From the NCBI GenBank assembly GCA_025931335.1, contig JAICNG010000005.1:1-64000 (forward strand): a DNA stretch of 64,000 nt. Reading direction: 5' to 3'. Positions 9,353 through 18,642 of the stretch are shown here, piece after piece. A program made the position numbers and the translations under genes. Each line of letters opens with the position of its first letter. The first letter of the stretch is position 1. The notes beneath the pieces were generated by a model. The model had not been told where the DNA came from, did no database searches, and saw nothing but the letters and a program-made list of their open reading frames with translations. The DNA is from Gemmatimonadaceae bacterium (GTDB lineage: Bacteria > Gemmatimonadota > Gemmatimonadetes > Gemmatimonadales > Gemmatimonadaceae).

Positions 9353-10255
9353 ATGCCCTCACCCCCCGTCGAGCAGCTCGAATCGATCGCGCGAACGCTG
9401 CGCGTCCACGCGCTTCGCGCCATTGCCGCAGCGAACAGCGGTCACCCGGGGGGCTCGCTGTCCGCCGCGGAGATCGTCACCGCGCTCTACTTTGGTGGCG
9501 TGCTTCAGCACGACCCGCGGAATCCGGACTGGCCCGACCGCGATCGATTCATTCTCTCCAAGGGACACGGAGTGCCGATCCTCTACGCGGCGCTCGGTGA
9601 GCGAGGGTACTTCCCCGTGGACGAGATCATGACGTTGCGGCAGGTGAACTCGCGCATGCAGGGGCATCCGGTTCAGGGCATGACGCCAGGGATCGAAGCC
9701 TCCACGGGATCGCTTGGCCAAGGGTTGTCGATCGGTATCGGGCACGCCATCGCCGGCCGGCTGGACGGCAGGCACTTTCGGACCTATGTGGTGTTAGGCG
9801 ACGGCGAGTGCCAGGAGGGGCAGGTGTGGGAAGCCGCAATGTGCGCGGGGAACTACGAGCTCGACACCCTCTGCGCGATCGTCGACTGGAACCGCTTCCA
9901 GCTCGATGGGGCCGTCGAGGACATCCAGTCACTCGAGCCGATGCGCGAAAAGTTCGCGTCGTTCAAGTGGAACGTGCTCGAAGTCGACGGCCATGACGTT
10001 CAGGCGGTGCTCGAGGCGCTGAACGCCGCGAAAGCGGAACGCGGGCGGCCCACCTGCATCATCGCCCACACCGTGAAGGGCAAGGGTGTCTCGTTCATGG
10101 AGCACAACAATGAGTTCCATGGTAAGGCGCCCACGGGCGAGCAGCTCCAGGTGGCGCTTGCGCAATTGAATGGGGGTCAGGAGGCAGGAGTCAGGGGGGG
10201 TCGGCGTGACGGTGTCAGGGGCCTGCGCGAGCAGTCCCCCAAACCTTCACCCTGA
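9353..10255 (+). CDS. Transketolase N-terminal subunit
   Basis: ANSGHPGGSLSAAEIVTALYF, VLGDGECQEGQVWEA (TPP motif); exact start uncertain. Confidence 0.9.
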   Translation: MPSPPVEQLESIARTLRVHALRAIAAANSGHPGGSLSAAEIVTALYFGGVLQHDPRNPDWPDRDRFILSKGHGVPILYAALGERGYFPVDEIMTLRQVNSRMQGHPVQGMTPGIEASTGSLGQGLSIGIGHAIAGRLDGRHFRTYVVLGDGECQEGQVWEAAMCAGNYELDTLCAIVDWNRFQLDGAVEDIQSLEPMREKFASFKWNVLEVDGHDVQAVLEALNAAKAERGRPTCIIAHTVKGKGVSFMEHNNEFHGKAPTGEQLQVALAQLNGGQEAGVRGGRRDGVRGLREQSPKPSP

Positions 10256-10298
10256 CACCCGCTGATCCCTGACTCCTGCCTTCTGACTCCTGACTCCT
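10172..10298. repeat. TCAGGAG-family hairpin repeat
   Basis: gggggtcaggaggcaggagtcaggggggg ... ccctgacacccgctgatccctgactcctgccttctgactcctgactcc. Confidence 0.85.
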
Positions 10299-10309
10299 TG
10301 TCTACGCGA

Positions 10310-11269
10310 ATGCTCTCAACGAGATACACCCCCAGAATCGGCCGCGCCACTCGTGAGGCATACGGGGATGCGCTCCTCGAGCTCGGACGAAAGAATCGCG
10401 ACGTGGTGGCGATCGATGCCGACCTCGCCAAATCCACCTTCAGCTGGACGTTCGGCAAGCACTTCCCGGAGCGGTTCTTCAACATCGGCATCCAGGAAGC
10501 GAACATGGTGGGGATCGCCTCCGGTCTCGCGTCGAGCGGCAAGATCCCGTTCATCTCGAGCTTTGCCGCCTTCGCGCTGTGCAAAGGCTTCGACCAGCTT
10601 CGCATGGGAGCGGCCTACCCACATCTCAACGTCAAGGTCGCCGGCTCGCACGGTGGCATCTCGATCGGTGAGGACGGCGTGTCGCAGCAGTCGGTTGAGG
10701 ACGTCGCCCTGGCGTGCGCACTTCCGGGATTCATCGTCTGCATTCCGGCCGACGAGGTCTCGATGACCGCGGCGGTGCACGCGGCCGCGGCGCACCGCGG
10801 TCCCGTTTACCTGCGGCTGGGCCGGCCGAAGGCGGCCATCGTGCACGACGCGCCACTCGACTTCGTGTTCGGGCGTGCGATCACGGTCCGCGACGGCGAC
10901 GCCCTGACCATCGTCGCGAATGGGCTGCTCGTCGCGCAGGCGCTGATGGCCGCCGAACGGCTCGCCGACCGCGGCATCAGCGTGCGCGTGCTCGACATGC
11001 ACACCGTGAAGCCGATCGACGTCGACGCGCTCACGCGCGCCTCGCGCGAGACCGGCGCGTTCGTGGTCGCCGAGGAGCATCTGCACCACGGGGGCCTCGG
11101 GAGCGTCGTGGCTGCCACGCTCGCGCAGACCGTCCCCGCACCGATCGCCTTCGTCAACCTCGGCGATCGTTATGCGGAATCGGGCAAGCCCGACGACCTG
11201 CTCCGCAAGTACGGCATGACCGCCGATGCCATCGTCACCGCGGCCGAATCGGTGGTGCGCCAGCGATGA
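10310..11269 (+). CDS. Transketolase C-terminal subunit
   Basis: GRATREAYGDALLELG, IQEANMVGIASGLA; ORF 10298-11269, start approximate. Confidence 0.88.
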   Translation: MLSTRYTPRIGRATREAYGDALLELGRKNRDVVAIDADLAKSTFSWTFGKHFPERFFNIGIQEANMVGIASGLASSGKIPFISSFAAFALCKGFDQLRMGAAYPHLNVKVAGSHGGISIGEDGVSQQSVEDVALACALPGFIVCIPADEVSMTAAVHAAAAHRGPVYLRLGRPKAAIVHDAPLDFVFGRAITVRDGDALTIVANGLLVAQALMAAERLADRGISVRVLDMHTVKPIDVDALTRASRETGAFVVAEEHLHHGGLGSVVAATLAQTVPAPIAFVNLGDRYAESGKPDDLLRKYGMTADAIVTAAESVVRQR

Positions 11270-11493
11270 TGCAGGTTCCGCCCGGAGAGTCGATGCTGGC
11301 CGGCTCGCGAAGCTGGCCGCTCTATCTCTTCGCGGCGTGGGCGATCGGCGCCGCGGCGGCCCTGTTGTCGATCTGGCTCGGCCGGCATCACGCGCCGCGC
11401 GTGAAGGTGATCTGGACGGTGCTCGTCATCGCCGTCCCCATCGTCGGCGCGCTGGCGTGGTTCGTCCTTGGCCACCAGCGCCGCATGCGCTGA
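11266..11493 (+). CDS. Small two-TM membrane protein (PLDc_N-like)
   Basis: ATGA overlap with upstream gene; WPLYLFAAWAIGAAAALLSIWL ... VKVIWTVLVIAVPIVGALAWFVLG. Confidence 0.55.
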   Translation: MMQVPPGESMLAGSRSWPLYLFAAWAIGAAAALLSIWLGRHHAPRVKVIWTVLVIAVPIVGALAWFVLGHQRRMR

Positions 11494-11500
11494 CGGCGAC

Positions 11501-12220
11501 TCACTCGTCGAGTAGATACTCCCGCAGCTCCTCGAAGCTCCGCGCCACCATCTCGGCGGCGCTTGGCCCGCCATCGCGCACGATGTCGAGACGGATGGCG
11601 CGGAAGCCCGCGTCGAGCGCGCCGCGGACATCGGTGCGCTCGTTGTCGCCGATGTGGATGATCGTCTCGGGCGCGCGCCCAAGCGCGGTCGCACACGCCT
11701 CGAACATCTCGCGCCGCGGCTTGGCGTGTCCGACGTTCATCGAGTAGATGCGGGCGCTGAAGCGCTCGTGCAGCCCCTCGCGCTCCAGCAACGCATCCTG
11801 CGCGGCACTCGAGGCGAAGCCGGTGTCGGAGAGGATGGCCAGCGCAAACCGCGAGGCCAGGCTCTCGACGGTCTCCTTCGCGCCAGCGAGGAGCGCCGGA
11901 GGAAACTCGAGCAGCGTGTCGTCCACCGCGCGCACGGCGGCGGCAACATGCTCGCAGTCCCGCGGCCGCGTCACGTTCAGCCGGCCGAGCATCCAGCGGA
12001 TGCGCTCGTCAGCCGTGTAGCCGCGATGCTCTTCGCGCCACCAGCGGTCGGCCTCGACGGCCGACGCGCGGTAGAGCGAGGAGAACTCCTCGTCGGCAAC
12101 GTCGCACTCGAGGTTGCGCAGCATGCGTCGCAGCGCCGCCTGCCGTCGCTCGAGCCGCTCGGGCAGGGTGCCGCCGTCGAACAACGTGTCCCAGTAGTCG
12201 AGGGAAAGTGCGTACTGCAT
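11501..12220 (-). CDS. HAD-family hydrolase
   Basis: LDYWDTLFDGG, ILSDTGF, HAKPRREMFE, HIGDNERTDVRGA. Confidence 0.85.
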   Translation of the reverse strand: MQYALSLDYWDTLFDGGTLPERLERRQAALRRMLRNLECDVADEEFSSLYRASAVEADRWWREEHRGYTADERIRWMLGRLNVTRPRDCEHVAAAVRAVDDTLLEFPPALLAGAKETVESLASRFALAILSDTGFASSAAQDALLEREGLHERFSARIYSMNVGHAKPRREMFEACATALGRAPETIIHIGDNERTDVRGALDAGFRAIRLDIVRDGGPSAAEMVARSFEELREYLLDE

Positions 12221-12228
12221 GGAGAGTA

Positions 12229-12322
12229 GGTCAGGGGCCGGGGGCCAAGGGCGGGGCTCCAGGGATGAGCTACGTGGAATCCCTGGCCCTCCCCTTGGCC
12301 CTTGGCCCGTGACCCTCGACCC
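12229..12322. repeat. GGGCCA-family hairpin repeat
   Basis: ggtcaggggccgggggccaagggcggggctccaggga / tccctggccctccccttggcccttggcccgtgaccc. Confidence 0.8.
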
Positions 12323-12585
12323 TATCTCGTCGGTTTCTTGGGGGGGTCGTCGCCCTTGAACACGTCGCGGTTGATCTGCACGTACTGCTTCATGTTCGCC
12401 GGGACGTCTTCCTCCGGGAAGATCGCGGTCACCGGGCATTCCGGCTCACAGGCGCCGCAGTCGATGCATTCATCCGGATGGATGAACAGCTGCTGCTCCC
12501 CCTCATAAATGCAATCGACGGGACAGACGTCGACACACGCCTTGTCCTTCACGCCGATGCATGGTTCGGTAATGATGTAAGGCAT
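12322..12585 (-). CDS. 7Fe-type ferredoxin
   Basis: MPYIITEPCIGVKDKACVDVCPVDCIYEG...CIDCGACEPECPVTAIF. Confidence 0.92.
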   Translation of the reverse strand: MPYIITEPCIGVKDKACVDVCPVDCIYEGEQQLFIHPDECIDCGACEPECPVTAIFPEEDVPANMKQYVQINRDVFKGDDPPKKPTR

Positions 12586-12698
12586 CGATCCCTCGTTTGT
12601 CCCCAATGCGACAGCGCCGCGAACGCGCTGCGCATTCCGCGTTCCACGGGAGGAATAATAACCCCGGTCGCAAAGCGCAGCCAATCGCCAGTCGAGCG

Positions 12699-13178
12699 TC
12701 AGTGCGCGCGGTGGTCGCCGCGCTGAAAGGCGAGAAACTCGTGGACGGCGGCGATCGCCGCCGCGTCGGTCGTGCGGATTCGCACCTCGGCGCCCCCGGC
12801 CAGCTCGCGCGCCTCGTAGGAGATCTGTGCCTTCCGCTCGGCCATCACGCGGGTGCCCGGTACCTCGCGCGCGTGAACGAACCCGGGGATGGTGAAATCC
12901 CCCTGGGAGAACCGAGCCGCGATGGCGCGCATGTGGGCCCGAATCGTCTCGACGCCCGCGTGGTCGGCGGTGTCTCGTTGCAGCTCGATGCGCCCCCCGT
13001 CGGGCAGCGGCTCGAATCGGTGCCCCGACGTGTACTGGTCCACCCCCATCGCCTCGTGGCCGCGCGCCTGAACGCCGGCGAACGCGGTATCGGCGCTGGT
13101 GTCGGGGGCCGAGTCACCGGCGCATGCGAATGCGGAAGCTACGAGCAGGATGTACCCGGGTCGCATCATTGCCTCCAT
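12699..13178 (-). CDS. Putative lipoprotein, unknown function
   Basis: ORF with signal/lipobox-like ASAFACAGD; overlaps upstream gene stop. Confidence 0.6.
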   Translation of the reverse strand: MEAMMRPGYILLVASAFACAGDSAPDTSADTAFAGVQARGHEAMGVDQYTSGHRFEPLPDGGRIELQRDTADHAGVETIRAHMRAIAARFSQGDFTIPGFVHAREVPGTRVMAERKAQISYEARELAGGAEVRIRTTDAAAIAAVHEFLAFQRGDHRAH

Positions 13179-13477
13179 GGTGGTGGAGCCCCGTGCGTCC
13201 GCTCGAGCTCGGGGTTTTCGCGGAAGAGCGTGGCGGTTCGTCCGATCACCTGGACGACGTCCGCGCCCGTCTCCCGCGCGAGACGCTCGGCCATCGCGCG
13301 TGGCTTTTCCTCGACCGGGCGCCCCAGCTGAATCTTCACCAGCTCACGTGTGCGGAGCGCGTCGTCGAGCGCCCCGATGAGTGTCGGCGTGATCCCCTGC
13401 GCGCCAACGTGCACGAGTGGATCGAGATGGTGGGCCTCCGCGCGTAGCTCCGCTCGTTCCTTTCCGGTTAGCGGCAT
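13166..13477 (-). CDS. yhbY: YhbY/CRM-domain RNA-binding protein
   Basis: LTGKERAELRAEAHHLDPLVHVGAQGIT...LVKIQL...VQVIGRTATLFREN. Confidence 0.85.
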   Translation of the reverse strand: MPLTGKERAELRAEAHHLDPLVHVGAQGITPTLIGALDDALRTRELVKIQLGRPVEEKPRAMAERLARETGADVVQVIGRTATLFRENPELERTHGAPPPWRQ

Positions 13478-13519
13478 GTTGCTCTCGTCTGGCGCCTCTC
13501 GATTGTAGCAGGCGCCGCC

Positions 13520-14473
13520 CTACGCCGCCATCTCCTCCTCATCGGGGAACCCGTGCTGCTTGCGTCCCTCGGGTCCTTCATGCTTGGCGGTCACCTTGTA
13601 CAGCTCGAACCGGCCGTCGGCCGCCTCGGCGGCGACGCGGAGCCTGAGCGTGTCCATTTCCACCGGAGACATCGGCTTGAAGTCGCGCGCGATGCGGAGG
13701 TTCTGGCGCAGCACCCGCAGGGATTCGATCCCCGAGATCGTGCCGGCGACGGGCAGGCTCATCGCGTAACGCAGCGCCTCGTCCGGTGTGACCACTTTCT
13801 TCTTGATCATGTTCGCTTCGCCACCGAAGCTCTTCATTCCGATGGCGGCGATTCCGCGCCTCACGAGCTCCGGGAGCACGCGCTGCTCGAAGCTGCGGAA
13901 CGTCGCATCGAAGCAGTTGAGAGGGAGCTGACAGGTGTCGAAGGGAAAGTCGTACGAGAGCATCTTCAGGTGAAGGTCCGGATCCTTGTGTCCGGTGAAG
14001 CCGATGCAGCGGACCTTCCCCTGCGCCTTGGCGGCGAGGAGCGCGTCGGCCGCCCCGCCGGTCATGAAATGGCGCTCCGGGTCGTTGTAGTACGCGACCT
14101 CGTGAATCTGCCACAGGTCGAGGTAGTCGGTGCCAAGACGCTTCAGCGATTGCTCGAGCTGACGCATCGCCGTCTTCGCGTCGCGCCCGTGGGTGCAGAC
14201 CTTCGTCATGAGGAAGACGCGCCCGCGCTTCCCCCTGGCGAGCGCCTTGCCCATCCGCTTCTCGCTCTCGCCGTCGTGGTATTCCCACGCGTTGTCCATG
14301 AAGGTGACACCGGCATCGATCGCCTCGTGGATGATCCGAGTCGCCTCGGCCTGGGTATCGACGAGGCCGAGGTGATAGCCGCCGAGCCCGATGATGGAGA
14401 CGTCGGCCCCGGTGTTGCCGAGGGGTCGGGTGGGGACCGGGGTCAAAGGTGTGCGCTTCGCTCGGGCGGGCAT
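13520..14473 (-). CDS. Aldo/keto reductase
   Basis: PLGNTGADVSIIGLGGYHLG, DNAWEYHDGESEKRMG, LDLWQIHE. Confidence 0.9.
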   Translation of the reverse strand: MPARAKRTPLTPVPTRPLGNTGADVSIIGLGGYHLGLVDTQAEATRIIHEAIDAGVTFMDNAWEYHDGESEKRMGKALARGKRGRVFLMTKVCTHGRDAKTAMRQLEQSLKRLGTDYLDLWQIHEVAYYNDPERHFMTGGAADALLAAKAQGKVRCIGFTGHKDPDLHLKMLSYDFPFDTCQLPLNCFDATFRSFEQRVLPELVRRGIAAIGMKSFGGEANMIKKKVVTPDEALRYAMSLPVAGTISGIESLRVLRQNLRIARDFKPMSPVEMDTLRLRVAAEAADGRFELYKVTAKHEGPEGRKQHGFPDEEEMAA

Positions 14474-14527
14474 TGCGAGGTCTCGGGTTTGGGACGACAG
14501 CACGAGCGGCAATGTGCGTACCTACAG

Positions 14528-14652
14528 GAACACCCGAAGACGTCAGACGTCAGGTGTCAGGTGTCAGGCGTCGGAGACTTCGGCCGCGCCACGCCGCTTG
14601 CCCCTCTGACTACTGAGACCTGACCTCTGACGCCCGACGTCTTCGGGTGTTC
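14528..14652. repeat. TCAGACG/TCAGGTG-family hairpin repeat
   Basis: gaacacccgaagacgtcagacgtcaggtgtcaggtgtcagg ... cctgacctctgacgcccgacgtcttcgggtgttc. Confidence 0.88.
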
Positions 14653-14654
14653 GC

Positions 14655-15713
14655 CTAGTTCCGCTCCCACGCGAACCCCGTCGCCAACCGCTCCAGCCTC
14701 TTCTCTTCCAGATTGTATCGAAGGACGACCATCGCGCCCATGCGCTCCGCGCGCCCCCGCATGGCGATGTCATCGATGCCATCCCCATCGGCATCGAGCG
14801 CGTGGAGGGCGACGTGTGCGCGGAAGCGCGGGTCGAGCACCGCGAGCGGCGTCACTCCACCCGTATCCGATACCGCGACGGCACCCTGGCGCACGTACTC
14901 GTAGTTGCCGGCGACGAGCGTCACGATGAGCAACATGCGCGCGTCGGCGAAGCAGCCGATGGCGTGCGACGTTTCGATTCGCAGCGTGTTCTGCAGCCGC
15001 TCGGGGAGGCGCACGGACGCATCGCGCAACGCCTGCTCCACGGAGTCTCGCGCGAACCCGGCCTGTAGCCACACGTGCTCCGGGACGCTGTCGCGACTGC
15101 ACGTGCCCGTTACGGCGTCGGCGACGGAATCGGTGCGCACCGCGCCGGCGATCAGCGTCTCCTTCGCGCGAGCCAGGGAATCCACACGCCGCGGGGCGGC
15201 GAGCGTCGCCACGATGCGGCCGTTCCAGATGTCGAAGCCATTCACGGTGACGGTGTCGCTTCCCCAGGGGCCGTACAGGCGGAAGCGATCGCCCTCGCGC
15301 ACGGGTGAGATCATGTCGATCGCCTCACGAAACGCGGCCCGGTGCGCGGGCGTCGTGAGCTTCGCGTCGAAGCGTCCGATGTCGATGAGCATTCGCTTTC
15401 CGCGCGCGGCCGCGGTGTACCAGCTCTGTCCGCGCGCGGCGAAGACCATGTATCTCGCGAGGGAGTCGGCGACGGGCGGCAGCACGACGAATCGCGACTG
15501 TGGATGCACCGGCGCGCGCAGCGAATCGGTAGCCAGCTCGATCACGGCTTCCGTGTCGCCGGATGCGTCGGACGTCGCGATGAACGACGCCGGAACAGTG
15601 TCGTTCGCGAGCGGGTCATCGGCGACTGGCGCGTCCGCCGAACCGCGGGAACGCGCGCACGCGGCGACGACGAACACTAGAATGCAGGCGAACCCGAACC
15701 GGGGGAGGTTCAT
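14655..15713 (-). CDS. Secreted lipoprotein, unknown function
   Basis: MNLPRFGFACILVFVVAACARS signal/lipobox. Confidence 0.6.
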   Translation of the reverse strand: MNLPRFGFACILVFVVAACARSRGSADAPVADDPLANDTVPASFIATSDASGDTEAVIELATDSLRAPVHPQSRFVVLPPVADSLARYMVFAARGQSWYTAAARGKRMLIDIGRFDAKLTTPAHRAAFREAIDMISPVREGDRFRLYGPWGSDTVTVNGFDIWNGRIVATLAAPRRVDSLARAKETLIAGAVRTDSVADAVTGTCSRDSVPEHVWLQAGFARDSVEQALRDASVRLPERLQNTLRIETSHAIGCFADARMLLIVTLVAGNYEYVRQGAVAVSDTGGVTPLAVLDPRFRAHVALHALDADGDGIDDIAMRGRAERMGAMVVLRYNLEEKRLERLATGFAWERN

Positions 15714-15818
15714 GGAAGCACGTGGGGGCATCCGTGAAGGACGAGCGATGAGCGGGGCGCGTTTCCGCCTGGCCGCAGCCATTCGCCCGCGCTAAGCTAC
15801 TCGTTTTTCACGACATCC

Positions 15819-16433
15819 GTGACAGCCCCAGGCTCCATCCGGGAAGTCCCCGTCGCCTGCGCCGTGCTCGCCGCCGGGCAGGGTACGCGCTTCGGCGAGC
15901 CCAAGGCGCTCGCCCGCCTGCCGTCGGGCGAGCGCTTTCTCGACGCGGTGGTTCGGGTGGCAACCGAAGCCGACCTGCACCCCGTTCTCACGGTAGTGCA
16001 GCCAGGGGTTACGGTACCCGCTCGGGCGAGGGCCATCTTGAACCCGCACCCGAATAGCGAACAGGCGATCTCCCTTCGGCTGGCGCTCGCGGGGCTGGCA
16101 AACGACCGGGCGGAGGCAGTGGTGGTGTGGCCGGTCGACCACCCATTCGTCCATCTAGTGAGCGTGCTGGCGCTGGTTGATGCGTTCAAACGGACGCGGG
16201 CGCCGATCGTCCTCCCCGTGCATCAAGGGCGTCGCGGCCATCCTGTTCTCTTCGCGCGCACGGTGTGGCTCGAGCTCATGACGACGTCGACCGGCGGAGC
16301 CCGCACCGTGGTGCGCGCTCACGCCGCTGACGTCGTCGAGGTACCGGTGCCTGACGAGGGTGTCACGCGCGACATCGATACACGATCAGACATGCCGCAG
16401 AGCGGCGGGAGAACTTCTGATGGCGTTTCTTGA
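15819..16433 (+). CDS. NTP transferase, MobA/MocA-like
   Basis: CAVLAAGQGTRFGEPKALARLPSGERFLD; VVVWPVDHPFV. Confidence 0.82.
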   Translation: MTAPGSIREVPVACAVLAAGQGTRFGEPKALARLPSGERFLDAVVRVATEADLHPVLTVVQPGVTVPARARAILNPHPNSEQAISLRLALAGLANDRAEAVVVWPVDHPFVHLVSVLALVDAFKRTRAPIVLPVHQGRRGHPVLFARTVWLELMTTSTGGARTVVRAHAADVVEVPVPDEGVTRDIDTRSDMPQSGGRTSDGVS

Positions 16434-17208
16434 ACTGGACGGCACTCCGCGGGAGCTGGGTCCGGAGACGAGCATAGGGAGCGGGTCGCAGGCGGCGTGG
16501 CGTGTGCCGAGCAAGGACCTCGCGGCCAAGCACTTCAGCGTGCATGTCAATGGCGACGGATCGGGGAAAGTCGTTCCCGCGTCGGCCCAGCATATCGTCA
16601 TCCTGAATGGCGAGCCCGTGCCCGTGTCGGGCGCGGCCGTCAAGGGCGGTGACATCATCTCCGCAGGGACGGCCCACTTCATTTTCCTCAAGAAGGAGTC
16701 GGACAAGCGTCCCGAGCTCCCCGAGCCCGCCGGCGCGGCGTTCCTCGTCGACGCCCAGAACCGCCGCGCCTATCCGCTCAATCGCCGCGTGGTGCAGATC
16801 GGTCGCGAGATCGGGTGCAACATCGTGCTGAAGGACACGAGCGTCTCGCGCTTTCACGCCGACATTCGCGCGGAAGGCGGACAGCACGTGATCTACTCGA
16901 TGGGCTCCGGCGGGACGAAGGTCGGCGAGGAATCGGTGAAGCACCCTCGCATGCTGCGCGAAGGCGACGTCATCCGTGTCGGACGCGCGTCGTTCACGTT
17001 CACGCGTGACAAGGTCCCCACGGGTATGAAGGTCGTCGACCTCGAGGAGCACGCGGATGAGTCGTTCGCGCGCCGCGAGACGGTCGTCTATCAGAAGGCG
17101 ATCACGGGCTCGCACGACACGTTCAAGATCCGGCGCGGACCTGGGCCGATGGTCGTGGGCGCGGTCGTCGTCATTCTGGGCGTCGTCGCCTGGTTGGCAG
17201 CTCGCTAG
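16420..17208 (+). CDS. Tandem FHA-domain membrane-anchored protein
   Basis: IGREIGCNIVLKDTSVSRFHADI; second FHA-like N-terminal region; C-terminal TM. Confidence 0.82.
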   Translation: MAFLELDGTPRELGPETSIGSGSQAAWRVPSKDLAAKHFSVHVNGDGSGKVVPASAQHIVILNGEPVPVSGAAVKGGDIISAGTAHFIFLKKESDKRPELPEPAGAAFLVDAQNRRAYPLNRRVVQIGREIGCNIVLKDTSVSRFHADIRAEGGQHVIYSMGSGGTKVGEESVKHPRMLREGDVIRVGRASFTFTRDKVPTGMKVVDLEEHADESFARRETVVYQKAITGSHDTFKIRRGPGPMVVGAVVVILGVVAWLAAR

Positions 17209-17280
17209 CCCAATCCAACGTTCGGCGCTCTGAATTCGGCGGGGAGCCAGCTCATGGCTCCCCGCTTTGCAATTCCGGCC

Positions 17281-17382
17281 GCCAGGGGCCACGGACAGCC
17301 GAACTGCCGAATCAGCCATTGGGGTCATTCGCGTTTGTTATTCGGGTCATTCGGCCGTTCGGCGGTTTCTGGCCCTCCGTAC
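17281..17382. repeat. CATTCGG-family intergenic hairpin
   Basis: gccaggggccacggacagccgaactgccgaat / attcggccgttcggcggtttctggccctccgt. Confidence 0.75.
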
Positions 17383-17401
17383 CGGTCCTGCGCGTGTCGG
17401 G

Positions 17402-18295
17402 TCAGTCGCCACGATTCAGCTCCGCCGCGAACCTCGCCTGAAGCTTCCGGAATGCGCTCTCGTAGGCGGCGATTCGGTCGCCCTCGGTCGCGGAATGGAG
17501 AAACGGCTTTCTCCTCCCGGTGATCATCGTGTCCGCTCCGCCCGCGTGATGCACGCGCATCCACGGTCGGAACGCAGGGCACTCGACGTTAGGCAGGGCA
17601 ACCGACAGGTAGGCGTAGTCCTCCGTGTCGAACTGGTTCGAGAGGTGCAGCGTCGTCAGCGATCGGCATCGGGCGAGCGGTCGGAGCCCGCCGGATTCGA
17701 CGGTCAGATTGGTGAGCGTGAGCTCCTCGAGCAACGGGAGCTCGCCGAGTGGCTCGAGCGAGATCGCCCGCTGCTTGTTCCAGATGCCTCCCGAGTACTC
17801 GAAGGCCGTGAGGTTGGACAACGCCGCCAGCGCCGACAAGTCGCGAACCTTCGGGGTGTCGACGAGGATCAGCGTCTCCAGCCTCGTCAATCGCCCGATC
17901 GCGTCGAGCGTGGTGAGTCTCGTATTCCACTCGACCTTCAGGTTGCGTAGACGCGGAAGACTCGCGAGCGGCGCGAGATCGGCTGCGCGCAACTCGTAGA
18001 AGTACAGGTATTCGACGTCGAGCAGGGGGGTGATGGCGGCAATGTCGCCGTCCTTCATCCCCACGAGATACGCAGCCCGCCCGGGCTCGATCCGAGACAA
18101 GCCCTTCGTGGTGTGAAGCACCCCGTCGACGATGAGAATGGGCTTGTCGCTGACCGTCCACTTCGTGTCCGGCCACGGATTGAACCTGAGAGACGGATGA
18201 TCGAGTCGCCCCATTTCGATCACGGGAATGGCGGCAGCCAGCCTGAGGTCCGCGACGCCGGTTGCGTGACTTTGCCATCGCGCCTTCGCCGCCAC
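17402..18295 (-). CDS. Leucine-rich-repeat protein
   Basis: LAPLASLPRLRNLKVEWNTRLTTLDAIGRLTRLETLILVDTPKVRDLSALAALSNLTAF. Confidence 0.75.
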   Translation of the reverse strand: MAAKARWQSHATGVADLRLAAAIPVIEMGRLDHPSLRFNPWPDTKWTVSDKPILIVDGVLHTTKGLSRIEPGRAAYLVGMKDGDIAAITPLLDVEYLYFYELRAADLAPLASLPRLRNLKVEWNTRLTTLDAIGRLTRLETLILVDTPKVRDLSALAALSNLTAFEYSGGIWNKQRAISLEPLGELPLLEELTLTNLTVESGGLRPLARCRSLTTLHLSNQFDTEDYAYLSVALPNVECPAFRPWMRVHHAGGADTMITGRRKPFLHSATEGDRIAAYESAFRKLQARFAAELNRGD

Positions 18296-18642
18296 CAGAA
18301 GAGCGACGGCGGCCCCCGCCGACGCCGATCGCTGAGGACCTCGCGACTGCCCGGTGAAGGCCGCGGCTAACCCCTTCGGATTAGGCGACTTCCGCCTGTG
18401 TCTCCGCTCACCGCGCGCGGTTGCTAATCCCGACAGTTTTACTTAGGATTCCCTGACGAACCGGGCGCCACCGAGGACAGCGCCCGCGACGCGTGCCCGA
18501 AGCCGCTGGCGTAACGCGCGGCGCTCCGCAGGCTGGAAGCGCATCGGGCGCGGATCTTCAGGCGAAGGGATGACGTCTAGGACGCCGCAGGCGTGGCCTC
18601 GCAGCGTGATCGCGTGTCCCCCTGCCCTCTTGGGAGTTTGCT

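Noticed and set aside
10172-10298. CRISPR array
   Set aside because: Short degenerate words without fixed-length repeats or unique spacers; arms are inverted, not direct, and no cas genes are present.
18296-18642. IscR/SufR-type operator upstream of sufB (ttttacttaggattccc)
   Set aside because: No convincing match to a named operator consensus; too speculative without a motif search.
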